NCBI RefSeq assembly: GCF_030697925.1
Contig: NZ_JAUYOJ010000175.1
Coordinates: forward strand, 1 to 35,153
DNA: 35,153 nt
Source of the DNA: Phenylobacterium sp.
Lineage (GTDB): Bacteria; Pseudomonadota; Alphaproteobacteria; Caulobacterales; Caulobacteraceae
Direction: 5' to 3'
Part shown: piece after piece, positions 26,407-35,153 of the stretch
Numbering within the stretch: position 1 is the first letter of the stretch
How the letters are laid out: each line of letters opens with the position of its first letter
The notes under the pieces: model-generated
Told to the model about the DNA's origin: nothing
The model's input: only the letters and a program-made list of their open reading frames with translations
Databases searched by the model: none
Translations under genes and position numbers: made by a program

Positions 26407-27723
26407 TTGGTCGGCATCCTCGAAGACAAGGACCGTATCTTCACCAACCTCTATGGCGTCCACGATTGGGGCCTGGAAGGTGCGAAGACGCGCGGCTGCT
26501 GGAACGCCACCCGCGAGATGCTGGCCCAGACTCCCGAGTGGATCTGCGAACAGATCAAGGAATCGGGCCTGCGCGGCCGGGGCGGCGGGGGTTTCCCCAC
26601 CGGCCTGAAGTGGACCTTCATGCCGAAGGCGCAGAGCGAACGGCCCCACTTCCTGGTGGTCAACGCCGACGAGTCCGAGCCCGGGGCCTGCAAGGACCGC
26701 GAGATCATCCGCAACGATCCGCACCTGCTGATCGAGGGCTGCCTGGTGGCCAGCTACGCCATCCGCGCCCACACCGCCTACATCTATATCCGCGGCGAAT
26801 ACGTGCATGAGCGCGAGCGCCTGGAAGCCGCCATCCGCCAGGCTTACGACGCCAAGCTGATCGGTAAGGGCAATATCCACGGCTGGGACTTCGACCTGCA
26901 CGTCACCCACGGCGGCGGGGCCTATATCTGCGGCGACGAGACCGCCCTGATGGAGAGCCTGGAGGGCAAGAAGGGCCAGCCGCGCCTGAAGCCGCCGTTC
27001 CCGGCCGGCGCCGGCATCTATGGCGCGCCGACCACCATCAACAATGTCGAGTCGATCGCCGTGGTGGGTTCGATCCTGCGCCGCGGGGCAGGGTGGTTCT
27101 CCAGCTTCGGCCGGCCGAAGAACTCGGGCATCAAGCTGATGGCGGCCTCGGGCCACATCAACAAGCCCTGCGTGGTCGAGGAGACCATGTCGATCCCAAT
27201 GCGCCAGCTGATCGAAGACCACTTCGGCGGCGTGCGCGGCGGCTGGGGCAATCTCAAGGCCGTGATCCCCGGCGGCATCTCCATGCGGATGATCCCGGCC
27301 GAAGAGGCCGAGGAAGCCCTGATGGACTTCGACGACCTGGCCGCGCGGCGCTCGGGCCTGGGCACCGCCACCATGATCGTCATGGACAAGGACGCCGACC
27401 TGGTCCGGGCCATCGCCCGCGCGTCCTACTTCTACAAGCACGAGAGCTGCGGCCAGTGCACGCCGTGCCGCGAAGGCACCGGCTGGATGTGGCGGGTCAT
27501 GGAGCGCATGGCCACCGGCGAGGCCGAGATGCGCGAGATCGACATGCTGCTGGACGTGGCGTCGCAAGTCGAAGGCCACACCATCTGCGGCCTGGGCGAC
27601 GCGGCCGCCTGGCCGATCCAGGGCCTGTTCCGTCACTTCCGGCACGAGGTGGAGGAGCGGATCACCAACTACCGCATCGGCAAGCCGCATGTTCAGGGCG
27701 CGTCCCTGGAAGCGGCGGAGTAA
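26407..27723 (+). CDS. nuoF: NADH-quinone oxidoreductase subunit F
   Basis: The 51-kDa-type subunit that binds NADH, FMN and [4Fe-4S] cluster N3. Starting at TTG 26407 it has 438 residues, [17 protein letters not shown] onward, the normal beginning of alphaproteobacterial NuoF; no nearby ATG fits. The nucleotide site [13 protein letters not shown] is at 57-69. The cluster ligands are Cys348, Cys351 and Cys354 (ESCGQCTPC) and Cys394 (TICGLGD). GGGAG at 26392-26396 is the likely ribosome-binding site, within the end of the small upstream gene. nuoG follows after 6 bp. Confidence 0.97.
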   Translation: MVGILEDKDRIFTNLYGVHDWGLEGAKTRGCWNATREMLAQTPEWICEQIKESGLRGRGGGGFPTGLKWTFMPKAQSERPHFLVVNADESEPGACKDREIIRNDPHLLIEGCLVASYAIRAHTAYIYIRGEYVHERERLEAAIRQAYDAKLIGKGNIHGWDFDLHVTHGGGAYICGDETALMESLEGKKGQPRLKPPFPAGAGIYGAPTTINNVESIAVVGSILRRGAGWFSSFGRPKNSGIKLMAASGHINKPCVVEETMSIPMRQLIEDHFGGVRGGWGNLKAVIPGGISMRMIPAEEAEEALMDFDDLAARRSGLGTATMIVMDKDADLVRAIARASYFYKHESCGQCTPCREGTGWMWRVMERMATGEAEMREIDMLLDVASQVEGHTICGLGDAAAWPIQGLFRHFRHEVEERITNYRIGKPHVQGASLEAAE

Positions 27724-27729
27724 CCCGGC

Positions 27730-29769
27730 ATGCCCATAGCCAAGGTCAACGGCGTCGAGGTCGAGTTCGAACCCGGCATGACGGTTCTGCAGGTGGCGGA
27801 GCTGGCCGGGGAAGAGATTCCCCGCTTCTGCTATCACGAGCGGCTGTCGATCGCCGGCAACTGCCGCATGTGCCTGGTCGAGGTGAAGCCCGGCCCGCCG
27901 AAGCCCCAGGCCTCGTGCGCCCTGCCAGCCGCCGAGGGCCAGGAGATCATCACCAACTCCCCCATGGTCAAGAAGGCCCGGGAAGGGGTGATGGAGTTCC
28001 TGCTGATCAATCACCCCCTGGATTGCCCGATCTGCGACCAGGGCGGGGAGTGCGACCTGCAGGACCAGGCCATGGGCTATGGCCGCGACGACAGCCGCTA
28101 CGCCGACAACAAGCGCGCCGTCGAAGAGAAGTTCATGGGGCCGTTGATCAAGACGGTCATGACCCGCTGTATCCAGTGCACCCGCTGCGTCCGCTTCATC
28201 ACCGAGGTGGCCGGCGTGCCGGAAATCGGTCTCATCTCCCGCGGCGAAGACGTTGAAATCACGACCTATCTCGACAAGTCGGTGACGTCGGAGCTGTCGG
28301 CCAATGTGATCGACCTCTGCCCGGTGGGCGCGCTCACCTCCAAGCCCTACGCCTTCAACGCCCGGCCCTGGGAGCTGAAGAAGACCGAGAGCGTCGATGT
28401 GATGGACGCCCTGGGTTCGGCGATCCGCGTCGACAGCCGCGGCCCCGCCGTGCTGCGCGTGCTGCCCCGCCTCAACGAGGACATCAACGAGGAGTGGATC
28501 AGCGATAAGACCCGCTACGCGGTCGACGGCCTATCGCGCCAGCGCCTGGACCAGCCCTATGTCCGCAAGGGCAGTCGCCTGCAACCGGTGAGCTGGGCCG
28601 AGGCCCTCGACCTGGTCGCGACCAAAATCAAGGCCGCCAGTCCCGACCGCGTCGGCGTGATCGCCGGCGACCTGCAGGACGCGGAATCCATGAAGGCCGC
28701 CAAGGATCTGTTCGGGTCGCTGGGCGTCAAGAACGTCGACTGCCGGCAGGACGGCATGGCGCTGGGCGCCGGTCCGCGCGAGAGCTGGCTGTTCAACTCC
28801 ACCATCGCCGGCATCGAGCACGCCGACGCGATCCTCATCGTGGGCGCCAATCCGCGCCTCGAGGCTCCGGTGTTCAACGCCCGTCTGCGCAAGCGCTGGC
28901 TGGCCGGCGCCCTGCGGGTGGGCGTGATCGGCGAACAGGCCGACCTCACCTACGGCTACGACTATCTGGGCGCGGGGCCTGAGACCCTTTCGGGCCTGGC
29001 CAAGTCCAAGAGCGACTTCGTTAAGGCGCTCAAGGACGCTAAGGCCCCAGCGATAATCGTCGGGACCGGGGCGCTGGGTCGCGAGGACGGCGGCACCGTG
29101 CTGGCCGCCGCGGCCGCCGCGGCCAAGACCTTCGGCCTGACCTGGAACGTGCTGCACACCGCCGCCGCCCGGGTCGGGGGCCTCGACATGGGCTTCATCC
29201 CCGGCGAGGGCGGCAAGAGCGCTCGCGAGATGGCCGCTAAGGGCGCGCTGGACGTGCTCTTCCTGCTCGGCGCCGACGAGATCGACCTCACGGCCTCCAA
29301 GGCCTTCACCGTCTATCTGGGCACCCACGGCGACGCCGGGGCGCACAAGGCCGACGTGGTCCTGCCCGGCGCCGCCTACACCGAGAAAGACGGCCTCTAC
29401 GTCAACACCGAGGGCCGGGTGCAGATGGGTTACCGCGCCGTGTTCCCGAAGGGCGAAGCCCGCGAGGACTGGTCGGTGCTGCGCGCCCTGTCGGACCGGC
29501 TGGGCGCGACCCTGCCGTACGACACCCTGGCCCAACTCCGCGCCAAGCTGTTCGCGGACCATCCGACCTTCGGCCAGATCGACTATGTGCCGGCCGCGCC
29601 GGCTGCCATCGACTTCGCCACGCTCGGGACCAAGGGGCCGGCGTCGGACACGCCTTTCGCAAGCCCGATCAAGGCCTTCCATCTGACTAACCCCATCGCC
29701 CGCGCCAGCGTGACGATGGCCGAGTGCGCCGCCGTGGTCTCCGGCGCCGCCAAGATCGCGGCGGAGTAG
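27730..29769 (+). CDS. nuoG: NADH-quinone oxidoreductase subunit G
   Basis: The 75-kDa-type electron-transfer subunit, 679 residues, carrying three clusters. The [2Fe-2S] N1b ligands are Cys34, Cys45, Cys48 and Cys63. N5 has the His95, Cys99, Cys102, Cys108 set (HPLDCPICDQGGEC). N4 uses Cys147, Cys150, Cys153 (CIQCTRC) and Cys197 (DLCPVGAL). The rest is a molybdopterin-oxidoreductase-like domain that is structural in complex I. The extra N7 cluster motif of E. coli NuoG is not seen, which is normal for alphaproteobacteria. GGAG at 27718-27721 precedes the ATG. Confidence 0.97.
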   Translation: MPIAKVNGVEVEFEPGMTVLQVAELAGEEIPRFCYHERLSIAGNCRMCLVEVKPGPPKPQASCALPAAEGQEIITNSPMVKKAREGVMEFLLINHPLDCPICDQGGECDLQDQAMGYGRDDSRYADNKRAVEEKFMGPLIKTVMTRCIQCTRCVRFITEVAGVPEIGLISRGEDVEITTYLDKSVTSELSANVIDLCPVGALTSKPYAFNARPWELKKTESVDVMDALGSAIRVDSRGPAVLRVLPRLNEDINEEWISDKTRYAVDGLSRQRLDQPYVRKGSRLQPVSWAEALDLVATKIKAASPDRVGVIAGDLQDAESMKAAKDLFGSLGVKNVDCRQDGMALGAGPRESWLFNSTIAGIEHADAILIVGANPRLEAPVFNARLRKRWLAGALRVGVIGEQADLTYGYDYLGAGPETLSGLAKSKSDFVKALKDAKAPAIIVGTGALGREDGGTVLAAAAAAAKTFGLTWNVLHTAAARVGGLDMGFIPGEGGKSAREMAAKGALDVLFLLGADEIDLTASKAFTVYLGTHGDAGAHKADVVLPGAAYTEKDGLYVNTEGRVQMGYRAVFPKGEAREDWSVLRALSDRLGATLPYDTLAQLRAKLFADHPTFGQIDYVPAAPAAIDFATLGTKGPASDTPFASPIKAFHLTNPIARASVTMAECAAVVSGAAKIAAE

Positions 29770-29772
29770 GGC

Positions 29773-30855
29773 ATGGATCCCACCACCAACTTCTGGGCCA
29801 CCCCGGGCGGCTGGACCCTGATCACCGTCGCCCAGATCATGGCCGTGATCCTGCCGCTGCTCGTGGCCCTGGCCTTCTTCATGCTGGCCGACCGCAAGAT
29901 CTGGGCGGGCGTCCAGATGCGCAAGGGTCCCAATGTGGTGGGCCCGTTCGGCCTGCTGCAGTCCTTCGCCGACCTGATCAAGTTCGTGCTGAAGGAGCTG
30001 GTCATTCCCGACGGGGCCGACAAGTTCGTCTTCCTGCTGGCCCCGGTGCTGACCTTCACCCTGGCCATGGTGGGCTGGGCCGTAATCCCGTTCGCGCCGG
30101 GATGGGTGGTCTCCGACATCAATGTCGGCGTGATGTACCTGTTCGCCATCAGCTCGCTGGGCGTCTACGGCATCATCATGGGCGGCTGGGCTTCGAACTC
30201 GAAGTACCCGTTCCTGGGCAGCCTGCGCTCGGCGGCGCAGATGGTCTCCTACGAGGTCTCCATCGGCTTCGTGATCATCACCGTGATCCTGCTGGCCGGG
30301 ACCATGAACCTGCAGACCATCGTCGAGAACCAGGCCGGCGGGTTCTGGAACTGGTACGTGTTCGGCGGTGATGGCCTGCGCGGCCTTCCCATCGCGCTGG
30401 TCATGATCCCGATGGCGGTGATCTTCTTCATCTCGGCCCTGGCCGAAACCAACCGCCCGCCCTTCGACCTGCCGGAAGCCGAGTCCGAGCTCGTGGCCGG
30501 CTACCAGGTGGAATATTCCTCCAGCCCGTTCCTGCTGTTCATGATCGGCGAGCTGGTCAGCATCGTGCTAATGTGCGCGGTGATCTCGCTGCTGTTCTTC
30601 GGCGGCTGGCAGGCGCCGTTCGTGCTGGGCTTCGAGCACACCTGGCCGCCGACGGTGCAGAGCTTCTACGGCCTGATGTGGTTCGTGATGAAGATCTGCT
30701 TCTTCTTCTTCCTGATCGCCATGGCCAAGGCCATCGTGCCTCGCTACCGCTACGACCAGCTCATGCGCCTGGGCTGGAAGGTGTTCCTGCCGACCTCGCT
30801 GGTGGCTGTGGCCCTGGTGGCGGCCTGGCGCGTGTTCGGACCGGCGGCGGCATGA
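29773..30855 (+). CDS. nuoH: NADH-quinone oxidoreductase subunit H
   Basis: The ND1-type membrane subunit that forms the quinone entry tunnel, 360 residues and about eight helices. Seen are [18 protein letters not shown] in the first loop and [20 protein letters not shown] with its conserved acidic cluster, followed by [11 protein letters not shown]. The start is 3 bp after the nuoG stop. Its stop overlaps the start of a small lipoprotein gene (ATGA), which intervenes before nuoI. Confidence 0.97.
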   Translation: MDPTTNFWATPGGWTLITVAQIMAVILPLLVALAFFMLADRKIWAGVQMRKGPNVVGPFGLLQSFADLIKFVLKELVIPDGADKFVFLLAPVLTFTLAMVGWAVIPFAPGWVVSDINVGVMYLFAISSLGVYGIIMGGWASNSKYPFLGSLRSAAQMVSYEVSIGFVIITVILLAGTMNLQTIVENQAGGFWNWYVFGGDGLRGLPIALVMIPMAVIFFISALAETNRPPFDLPEAESELVAGYQVEYSSSPFLLFMIGELVSIVLMCAVISLLFFGGWQAPFVLGFEHTWPPTVQSFYGLMWFVMKICFFFFLIAMAKAIVPRYRYDQLMRLGWKVFLPTSLVAVALVAAWRVFGPAAA

Positions 30856-31061
30856 GGCTCTTGGTCATCCTCGCCGCGACCCTGGCGCTCGGCGCCTGCG
30901 CGACCAACTCGGTGGAGTCGGGCGCGACGGTGGGCAATGTGGCCAACTACGACGCGCTGAAACAAGCCCGCGACGCCTGCGTGAAGCGGGGCGGGGAGAT
31001 CGTCCAGCGGCCGCAGAGCTCCGGCAAGCGGCTCGCCGACTTCGTGTGTAAGGGAAAGTGA
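30852..31061 (+). CDS. Small putative lipoprotein within the nuo operon
   Basis: A 69-residue protein whose ATG overlaps the nuoH stop. The N-terminus [16 protein letters not shown] is a lipoprotein signal peptide with lipobox LGAC and modified Cys16. The mature part, about 54 residues, contains two more cysteines, Cys43 and Cys66, that could form a disulphide in the periplasm, and is basic at its C-terminal end ([14 protein letters not shown]). I do not recognise a named family. nuoI starts 7 bp after its stop. A periplasmic lipoprotein coupled to the membrane subunit NuoH might assist or attach to complex I, but this is only positional inference. Confidence 0.8.
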   Translation: MRLLVILAATLALGACATNSVESGATVGNVANYDALKQARDACVKRGGEIVQRPQSSGKRLADFVCKGK

Positions 31062-31068
31062 GCGCCAG

Positions 31069-31560
31069 ATGATGCAGCGCATCTCACAGGCCATCAAGGG
31101 CGCGGCGCTGATGGACTTTCTCGGCGCCTTCGGCATGGCCATGCAGTACATGGTCCGCCCCAAGGCGACGGTGCAGTATCCGCACGAGCGCAATCCGCAG
31201 TCGCCGCGGTTCCGGGGCGAGCACGTCCTGCGCCGCTATCCCAACGGGGAAGAGCGCTGCATCGCCTGCAAGCTGTGCGAGGCCATCTGCCCGGCCCAGG
31301 CCATCACCATCGAGGCCGAGCCGCGCGACGACGGCAGCCGGCGCACGACCCGCTACGACATCGACATGGTCAAGTGCATCTATTGCGGCCTCTGCCAGGA
31401 GGCCTGCCCGGTGGACGCCATCGTCGAGGGGCCGAACATCGAGTACGCCGTCGAGACGCGCGAAGAACTCTATTACGACAAGGAACGCCTGCTCGCGAAC
31501 GGGGATCGTTGGGAGCGGCAAATCGCGAAGAACCTGGAACTGGACGCGCCCTACCGCTAA
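31069..31560 (+). CDS. nuoI: NADH-quinone oxidoreductase subunit I
   Basis: The TYKY-type ferredoxin subunit carrying clusters N6a and N6b, 163 residues from ATG 31069 (an ATG at 31072 is equally possible). Two [4Fe-4S] motifs are complete: Cys64, 67, 70, 74 ([12 protein letters not shown]) and Cys103, 106, 109, 113 ([12 protein letters not shown]). The N-terminal helix ([16 protein letters not shown]) is amphipathic and lies on the membrane in known structures. An 83-bp gap with a hairpin separates it from nuoJ, the longest gap inside the operon. Confidence 0.97.
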   Translation: MMQRISQAIKGAALMDFLGAFGMAMQYMVRPKATVQYPHERNPQSPRFRGEHVLRRYPNGEERCIACKLCEAICPAQAITIEAEPRDDGSRRTTRYDIDMVKCIYCGLCQEACPVDAIVEGPNIEYAVETREELYYDKERLLANGDRWERQIAKNLELDAPYR

Positions 31561-31593
31561 GCACGGGGCGCGATTCCGAGACGAAAAAGCTCG

Positions 31594-31608
31594 CCGGCCC
31601 TGGGCCGG
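31594..31608 (+). other. Hairpin in the nuoI-nuoJ gap
   Basis: CCGGCCC-T-GGGCCGG can fold into a short GC-rich hairpin (realistically 6 bp or fewer with a 3-nt or larger loop). There is no T-tract after it, so it is more likely an RNA-stability or partial-attenuation element than a terminator. Confidence 0.3.
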
Positions 31609-31643
31609 ACGACACTGAAATTGAGGGGCTGAGAAGAGCCGTC

Positions 31644-32255
31644 ATGGCCTTGGCGATCGCATTTTACCTGCTGGCGGCGGTGACCGTGGGCTCTGGATTC
31701 GCGGTGGTCTCATCGCGCAATCCCGTGCACTCGGTGCTGTTCCTGATCCTCAGCTTCTTCTCGGCCGCGGGGCTGTTCGTGACCCTGGGGGCCGAGTTCC
31801 TCGCCATGCTGCTGGTGGTCGTCTATGTCGGCGCCGTGGCGGTGCTGTTCCTATTCGTCGTCATGATGCTGGATGTCGACTTCGCCGCCCTGCGCCAGGG
31901 CTTCGCGCGCTACATGCCGCTGGGCGGCCTGGTGGCCGGCATCCTGGCCATCGAGATGATCGTGGTGGCGACGGCGGTCTCGACCCAGGGCGCGGCGCGC
32001 CTCAACGACACGCCCACGGTCCACACGGACGTGAGCAACGCCGAAACCATCGGGCGGGTGCTCTACACCGACTATGTCTACTTCTTCCAGGCAGCCGGGC
32101 TGGTGCTGCTGGTGGCCATGATCGGCGCCATCGTGCTCACCCTGCGCCACAAGCCCGGCGTCCGCCGCCAGGTGATCGCCGACCAGGTGGCCCGCGGCCC
32201 CAAGAGCGGCATGCGCATCGTCCAGATCAAGTCGGGGCAGGGGATCGACCAATGA
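31644..32255 (+). CDS. nuoJ: NADH-quinone oxidoreductase subunit J
   Basis: The ND6-type membrane subunit, 203 residues with about five helices. The first reads [20 protein letters not shown], and the conserved glycine-rich third helix, [20 protein letters not shown], contains the pi-bulge region typical of this subunit. The start at ATG 31644 is preceded by GAGAAGAG. Its C-terminal tail ([20 protein letters not shown]) is hydrophilic. The stop overlaps nuoK (ATGA). Confidence 0.95.
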   Translation: MALAIAFYLLAAVTVGSGFAVVSSRNPVHSVLFLILSFFSAAGLFVTLGAEFLAMLLVVVYVGAVAVLFLFVVMMLDVDFAALRQGFARYMPLGGLVAGILAIEMIVVATAVSTQGAARLNDTPTVHTDVSNAETIGRVLYTDYVYFFQAAGLVLLVAMIGAIVLTLRHKPGVRRQVIADQVARGPKSGMRIVQIKSGQGIDQ

Positions 32256-32560
32256 CCATCGGGCTGACCCACTACCTCTCGGTCGCCGCGATCCTCTTCA
32301 CCATCGGGGTCTTCGGCATCTTCGTGAACCGCAAGAACATCATCGTCATCCTGATGTCGATCGAGCTGATCCTACTGGCGGTGAACATCAACCTGGTGGC
32401 CTTCTCGGTCTACCTGCACAACGTGGTCGGGCAGATCTTCGCCATGTTCGTGCTGACCGTGGCCGCGGCGGAGGCCGCCGTCGGCCTGGCCATCCTCGTC
32501 ACCTTCTTCCGTAACCGCGGCGACATCGCCGTGGACGACGTCTCGATGATGAAGGGCTGA
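32252..32560 (+). CDS. nuoK: NADH-quinone oxidoreductase subunit K
   Basis: The ND4L-type subunit, 102 residues with three helices, part of the proton path near the arm junction. The two membrane glutamates expected from E. coli NuoK are present as Glu38 ([12 protein letters not shown]) and Glu74 ([13 protein letters not shown]). Start overlaps the nuoJ stop; nuoL follows after 11 bp. Confidence 0.97.
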   Translation: MTIGLTHYLSVAAILFTIGVFGIFVNRKNIIVILMSIELILLAVNINLVAFSVYLHNVVGQIFAMFVLTVAAAEAAVGLAILVTFFRNRGDIAVDDVSMMKG

Positions 32561-32571
32561 GCGACCTTTCC

Positions 32572-34629
32572 ATGACCCCTTCGTCCCTCATCACCACCGT
32601 GGTGTTCGCCCCTCTGGTGGGCGCGATCATCGCGGGCCTGTTCGGCCGCCGGATCGGCAATGTGGCCTCCGAGGCCATCACCACCGGCCTGCTGCTGCTG
32701 GCCGCCGTCTTCTCCTGGATGATCTTCGCGCAGTGGACCTGGGGCGGGCTGGAGCCCTTCACCCTGGAGTTCCTGCCCTTCATCAATATCGGCGACTTCC
32801 AGTCCAACTGGTCGATCCGGCTGGATGGCCTGTCGGCCGTCATGCTGGTGGTGGTCACCAGCGTCTCGTCCCTGGTCCACGTCTATTCGTGGGGCTACAT
32901 GTCTGAGGACGATTCCAAGCCTCGGTTCTTCGCCTACCTGTCGCTGTTCACCTTCGCCATGCTGGCCCTGGTGACCGCCGCCGACTTCATGCAGCTGTTC
33001 TTCGGCTGGGAAGGGGTGGGCCTGGCCAGCTACCTGCTGATCGGTTTCTGGTTCAAGAAGCCCACCGCCAACGCCGCGGCCATCAAGGCCTTCGTGGTCA
33101 ACCGGGTGGGCGACTTCGGCTTCGCGCTGGGCATCATGACCGTCTACTGGATGTTCGGTTCGATCCAGTTCGCCGAGATCTTCCCGCGGGTGTCCGAGTT
33201 CGCCAACACCGGCTGGTGGTTCGCCGGCTCCTGGTGGCACGCCGTCGACCTAGCCTGCGCCCTGCTGTTCGTCGGCGCCATGGGCAAGTCGGCCCAGTTC
33301 TTCCTGCACACCTGGCTGCCGGACGCCATGGAGGGCCCGACCCCGGTCTCGGCCCTGATCCATGCCGCGACCATGGTCACCGCCGGCGTCTATATGGTGT
33401 GCCTGCTGTCGCCGATGTTCGAGTACGCGCCCTACGCCAAGCAGGTCGTCACCCTGGTCGGCGCGGTCACGGCCCTGTTCGCGGCCACGGTCGGCCTGGC
33501 CCAGAATGACATTAAGCGGGTCATCGCCTATTCGACCTGTTCGCAGCTCGGCTACATGTTCTTCGCCGCGGGCGTCGGCGCCTACCAGGCGGCCATGTTC
33601 CACCTGTTCACCCACGCCTTCTTCAAGGCGCTGCTGTTCCTGGGCGCGGGCTCGGTGATCCACGGCATGCACCACGAGCAGGACATGCGGAAGATGGGCG
33701 GGCTGTGGAAGCACCTGCCGATCACCTACGGCGTCATGACCATCGGGACCCTGGCCATCACCGGCTTCGGCATTCCCGGCCTCGACCTCGGCTTCGCGGG
33801 CTTCTACTCCAAGGACACCATCATCGAGGCCGCCTTCGCGGCCGGCCAGGAGATGGGCGGAGTGGCCTATTTCGCCTTCGTGGTCAGCGTCTTCGCCGCT
33901 GGCCTAACGGCCTTCTATTCCTGGCGCTTGGCTTTCATGACCTTCCATGGCACGCCCAAGTGGGGCCACGACGGTCATGAGCACGAGGCCGACGACCATG
34001 CCAGCTCGGCCCAGATCGAGACCCACTCCGAGCCGCTGCCCGACCACGACCATGGCCACGACCACAAGCCCCATGAGAGCCCTTGGTCGATGCTGGTTCC
34101 GATCATGCTGCTCGCTGTCGGTGCGCTCGCCGCCGGCTACTTCTTCGTCGACCACTTCGTGGGCGAGGAATGGAAGGAATTCTGGCGCGGGGCGATCTTC
34201 AACGGCGCCGACAACCATGTGCTGGAGCACGCCCATCATTCGCCGACCTGGGTGAAGTGGGCGCCGCTGGCGGTCTCGGCGATCGGCTTCGCCGGCGCCT
34301 ATTACGTCTACATCCTGCGCGAGGGCATGGGAGCCGCCATCGCCGCGCGGAAGGGCCCGCTCTGGACTTTCCTCTACAACAAGTGGTTCTTCGACGAGCT
34401 CTATGAGGCGACCTTCGTGCGTGCTGCCAAGTTCCTGGGCGACCTGTTCTGGAAGGGCGGCGACCAGAAGATCATCGACGGCTTCGGCCCCGACGGCGTC
34501 TCGGCGGTGTCCTACGCGGTGGGCCGCGCGGCCGGCCGAGCCCAGACTGGCTACGTCTACCACTATGCGTTCGTGATGCTGCTCGGCGTGGCGGGTCTCT
34601 TGACCTACGCGCTGGTGCAGTGGGCTTGA
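32572..34629 (+). CDS. nuoL: NADH-quinone oxidoreductase subunit L
   Basis: The distal proton-pumping subunit (ND5 type), 685 residues with the antiporter-like core and the long lateral helix at the C-terminus. Seen are the [18 protein letters not shown] motif with the key glutamate, the [20 protein letters not shown] segment with its conserved Lys upstream (GKSAQF), and the later [21 protein letters not shown] loop. Between about residues 466 and 501, where other NuoL proteins have a short loop, lies a stretch with ten histidines and many acids ([18 protein letters not shown]). The core before and after it is normal. nuoM follows 14 bp after the stop. Confidence 0.97.
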   Translation: MTPSSLITTVVFAPLVGAIIAGLFGRRIGNVASEAITTGLLLLAAVFSWMIFAQWTWGGLEPFTLEFLPFINIGDFQSNWSIRLDGLSAVMLVVVTSVSSLVHVYSWGYMSEDDSKPRFFAYLSLFTFAMLALVTAADFMQLFFGWEGVGLASYLLIGFWFKKPTANAAAIKAFVVNRVGDFGFALGIMTVYWMFGSIQFAEIFPRVSEFANTGWWFAGSWWHAVDLACALLFVGAMGKSAQFFLHTWLPDAMEGPTPVSALIHAATMVTAGVYMVCLLSPMFEYAPYAKQVVTLVGAVTALFAATVGLAQNDIKRVIAYSTCSQLGYMFFAAGVGAYQAAMFHLFTHAFFKALLFLGAGSVIHGMHHEQDMRKMGGLWKHLPITYGVMTIGTLAITGFGIPGLDLGFAGFYSKDTIIEAAFAAGQEMGGVAYFAFVVSVFAAGLTAFYSWRLAFMTFHGTPKWGHDGHEHEADDHASSAQIETHSEPLPDHDHGHDHKPHESPWSMLVPIMLLAVGALAAGYFFVDHFVGEEWKEFWRGAIFNGADNHVLEHAHHSPTWVKWAPLAVSAIGFAGAYYVYILREGMGAAIAARKGPLWTFLYNKWFFDELYEATFVRAAKFLGDLFWKGGDQKIIDGFGPDGVSAVSYAVGRAAGRAQTGYVYHYAFVMLLGVAGLLTYALVQWA

Positions 34630-34643
34630 GGGGGGACGATCCG

Positions 34644-35153
34644 ATGACCGGTATTCTCTCCCTCACCACCTTCGCCCCGCTGATCGGGGTGGCGGCCATC
34701 CTGCTGCTGCGCGCGGCGTCCAAGGACGAGGCGCGCGTCGTCTCGGCCTCCAAGTGGATCGCGCTCGTCACCACGCTCGCGACCCTGGCGCTTTCGATCC
34801 TGCTGGTGGCCGAGTTCGAGCCGGCCAATCCCGGCTTCCAGTTCCTGGAGGACGCGGTCTGGTTCGCGGGGCTGCACTACCGGATGGGTGTGGACGGGAT
34901 CTCGATCCTGTTCGTGCTGCTGACCGCCTTCCTCATGCCGATCTGCATCGCCGCCTCCTGGACGACGATCGAGAAGCGCGTGCCGGAATACATGGTCGCC
35001 TTCCTGGTCCTCGAGACCCTGGTGATCGGGGTGTTCTGCGCCCTGGACCTGGTGCTGTTCTACGCCTTCTTCGAGTTCGGCCTGGTGCCGATGTTCCTGA
35101 TCATCGGCATCTGGGGCGGCAAGAACCGGGTCTACGCGGCCTACAAGTTCTTC
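34644..35153 (+). CDS. nuoM: NADH-quinone oxidoreductase subunit M (partial, C-terminus beyond window)
   Basis: The ND4-type antiporter-like pumping subunit. Only the first 170 of roughly 500 residues lie in the window. The N-terminus [20 protein letters not shown], then [18 protein letters not shown] wording ([14 protein letters not shown]) and [22 protein letters not shown] are characteristic; Glu144, essential for pumping in E. coli, is at the identical position. GAGGGGGGA before the ATG is a strong ribosome-binding site. nuoN would be expected next, outside the window. Confidence 0.96.
   Translation, partial: MTGILSLTTFAPLIGVAAILLLRAASKDEARVVSASKWIALVTTLATLALSILLVAEFEPANPGFQFLEDAVWFAGLHYRMGVDGISILFVLLTAFLMPICIAASWTTIEKRVPEYMVAFLVLETLVIGVFCALDLVLFYAFFEFGLVPMFLIIGIWGGKNRVYAAYKFF

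Overview
The window is a high-GC, almost fully coding chromosomal segment from an alphaproteobacterium, most likely a member of the Caulobacterales (a Caulobacter- or Phenylobacterium-like organism). Three things point there: the gene order glnA-glnB / tig-clpP-clpX-lon-hup / nuo operon, which I recall as the Caulobacter arrangement; the typical alphaproteobacterial forms of NuoA-M; and a CYP153-type cytochrome P450. I see no insertion sequence, prophage, CRISPR array or attachment site. This is mainly a housekeeping region, with accessory genes inserted between the conserved blocks.

Layout. (1) 1-1479, minus strand: glnB-glnA nitrogen operon (glnA runs off the left edge). (2) 1715-5294, plus: thiolase-like protein, histidine phosphatase and the bifunctional NAD(P)H-hydrate repair enzyme, in close succession, followed by a strong hairpin terminator (5483-5510) and a LysE-family exporter (5562-6179). 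(3) tRNA-Leu(UAG), minus. (4) 6502-9180, plus: trigger factor, terminator, ClpP and a small Rossmann-fold protein. (5) 9190-10512, minus: a tightly packed three-gene operon (HAD phosphatase, nucleotide pyrophosphohydrolase-like protein, small unknown). (6) 10839-16729, plus: ClpX, terminator, a DHA2-type MFS transporter, Lon (with a sigma-32-like promoter), terminator, and HU with a near-consensus promoter and its own terminator. (7) tRNA-Val(UAC), minus. (8) 16964-21259, plus: aldo/keto reductase, CYP153-type P450 and a Baeyer-Villiger monooxygenase, a plausible oxidation cluster for alkyl or ketone substrates. (9) 21312-21929, minus: Pr6Pr-type membrane protein; then tRNA-Asp(GUC), minus, with a good promoter. 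(10) 22416-35153, plus: the nuo operon for respiratory complex I, nuoA to nuoM (nuoM cut by the right edge).

How the genes work together. The central block is protein quality control (nascent-chain chaperone, ClpXP, Lon), with each protease gene separated by its own terminator. The right third encodes complex I, with translationally coupled subunits (ATGA/GTGA overlaps). Three small non-subunit genes are embedded in it: a SnoaL/NTF2-fold protein between nuoD and nuoE, a two-helix membrane protein between nuoE and nuoF, and a small lipoprotein between nuoH and nuoI. They are the best candidates here for something under-described (possible assembly or stability factors), but that role is inference from position only. 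I did not find a clearly new multi-gene system.
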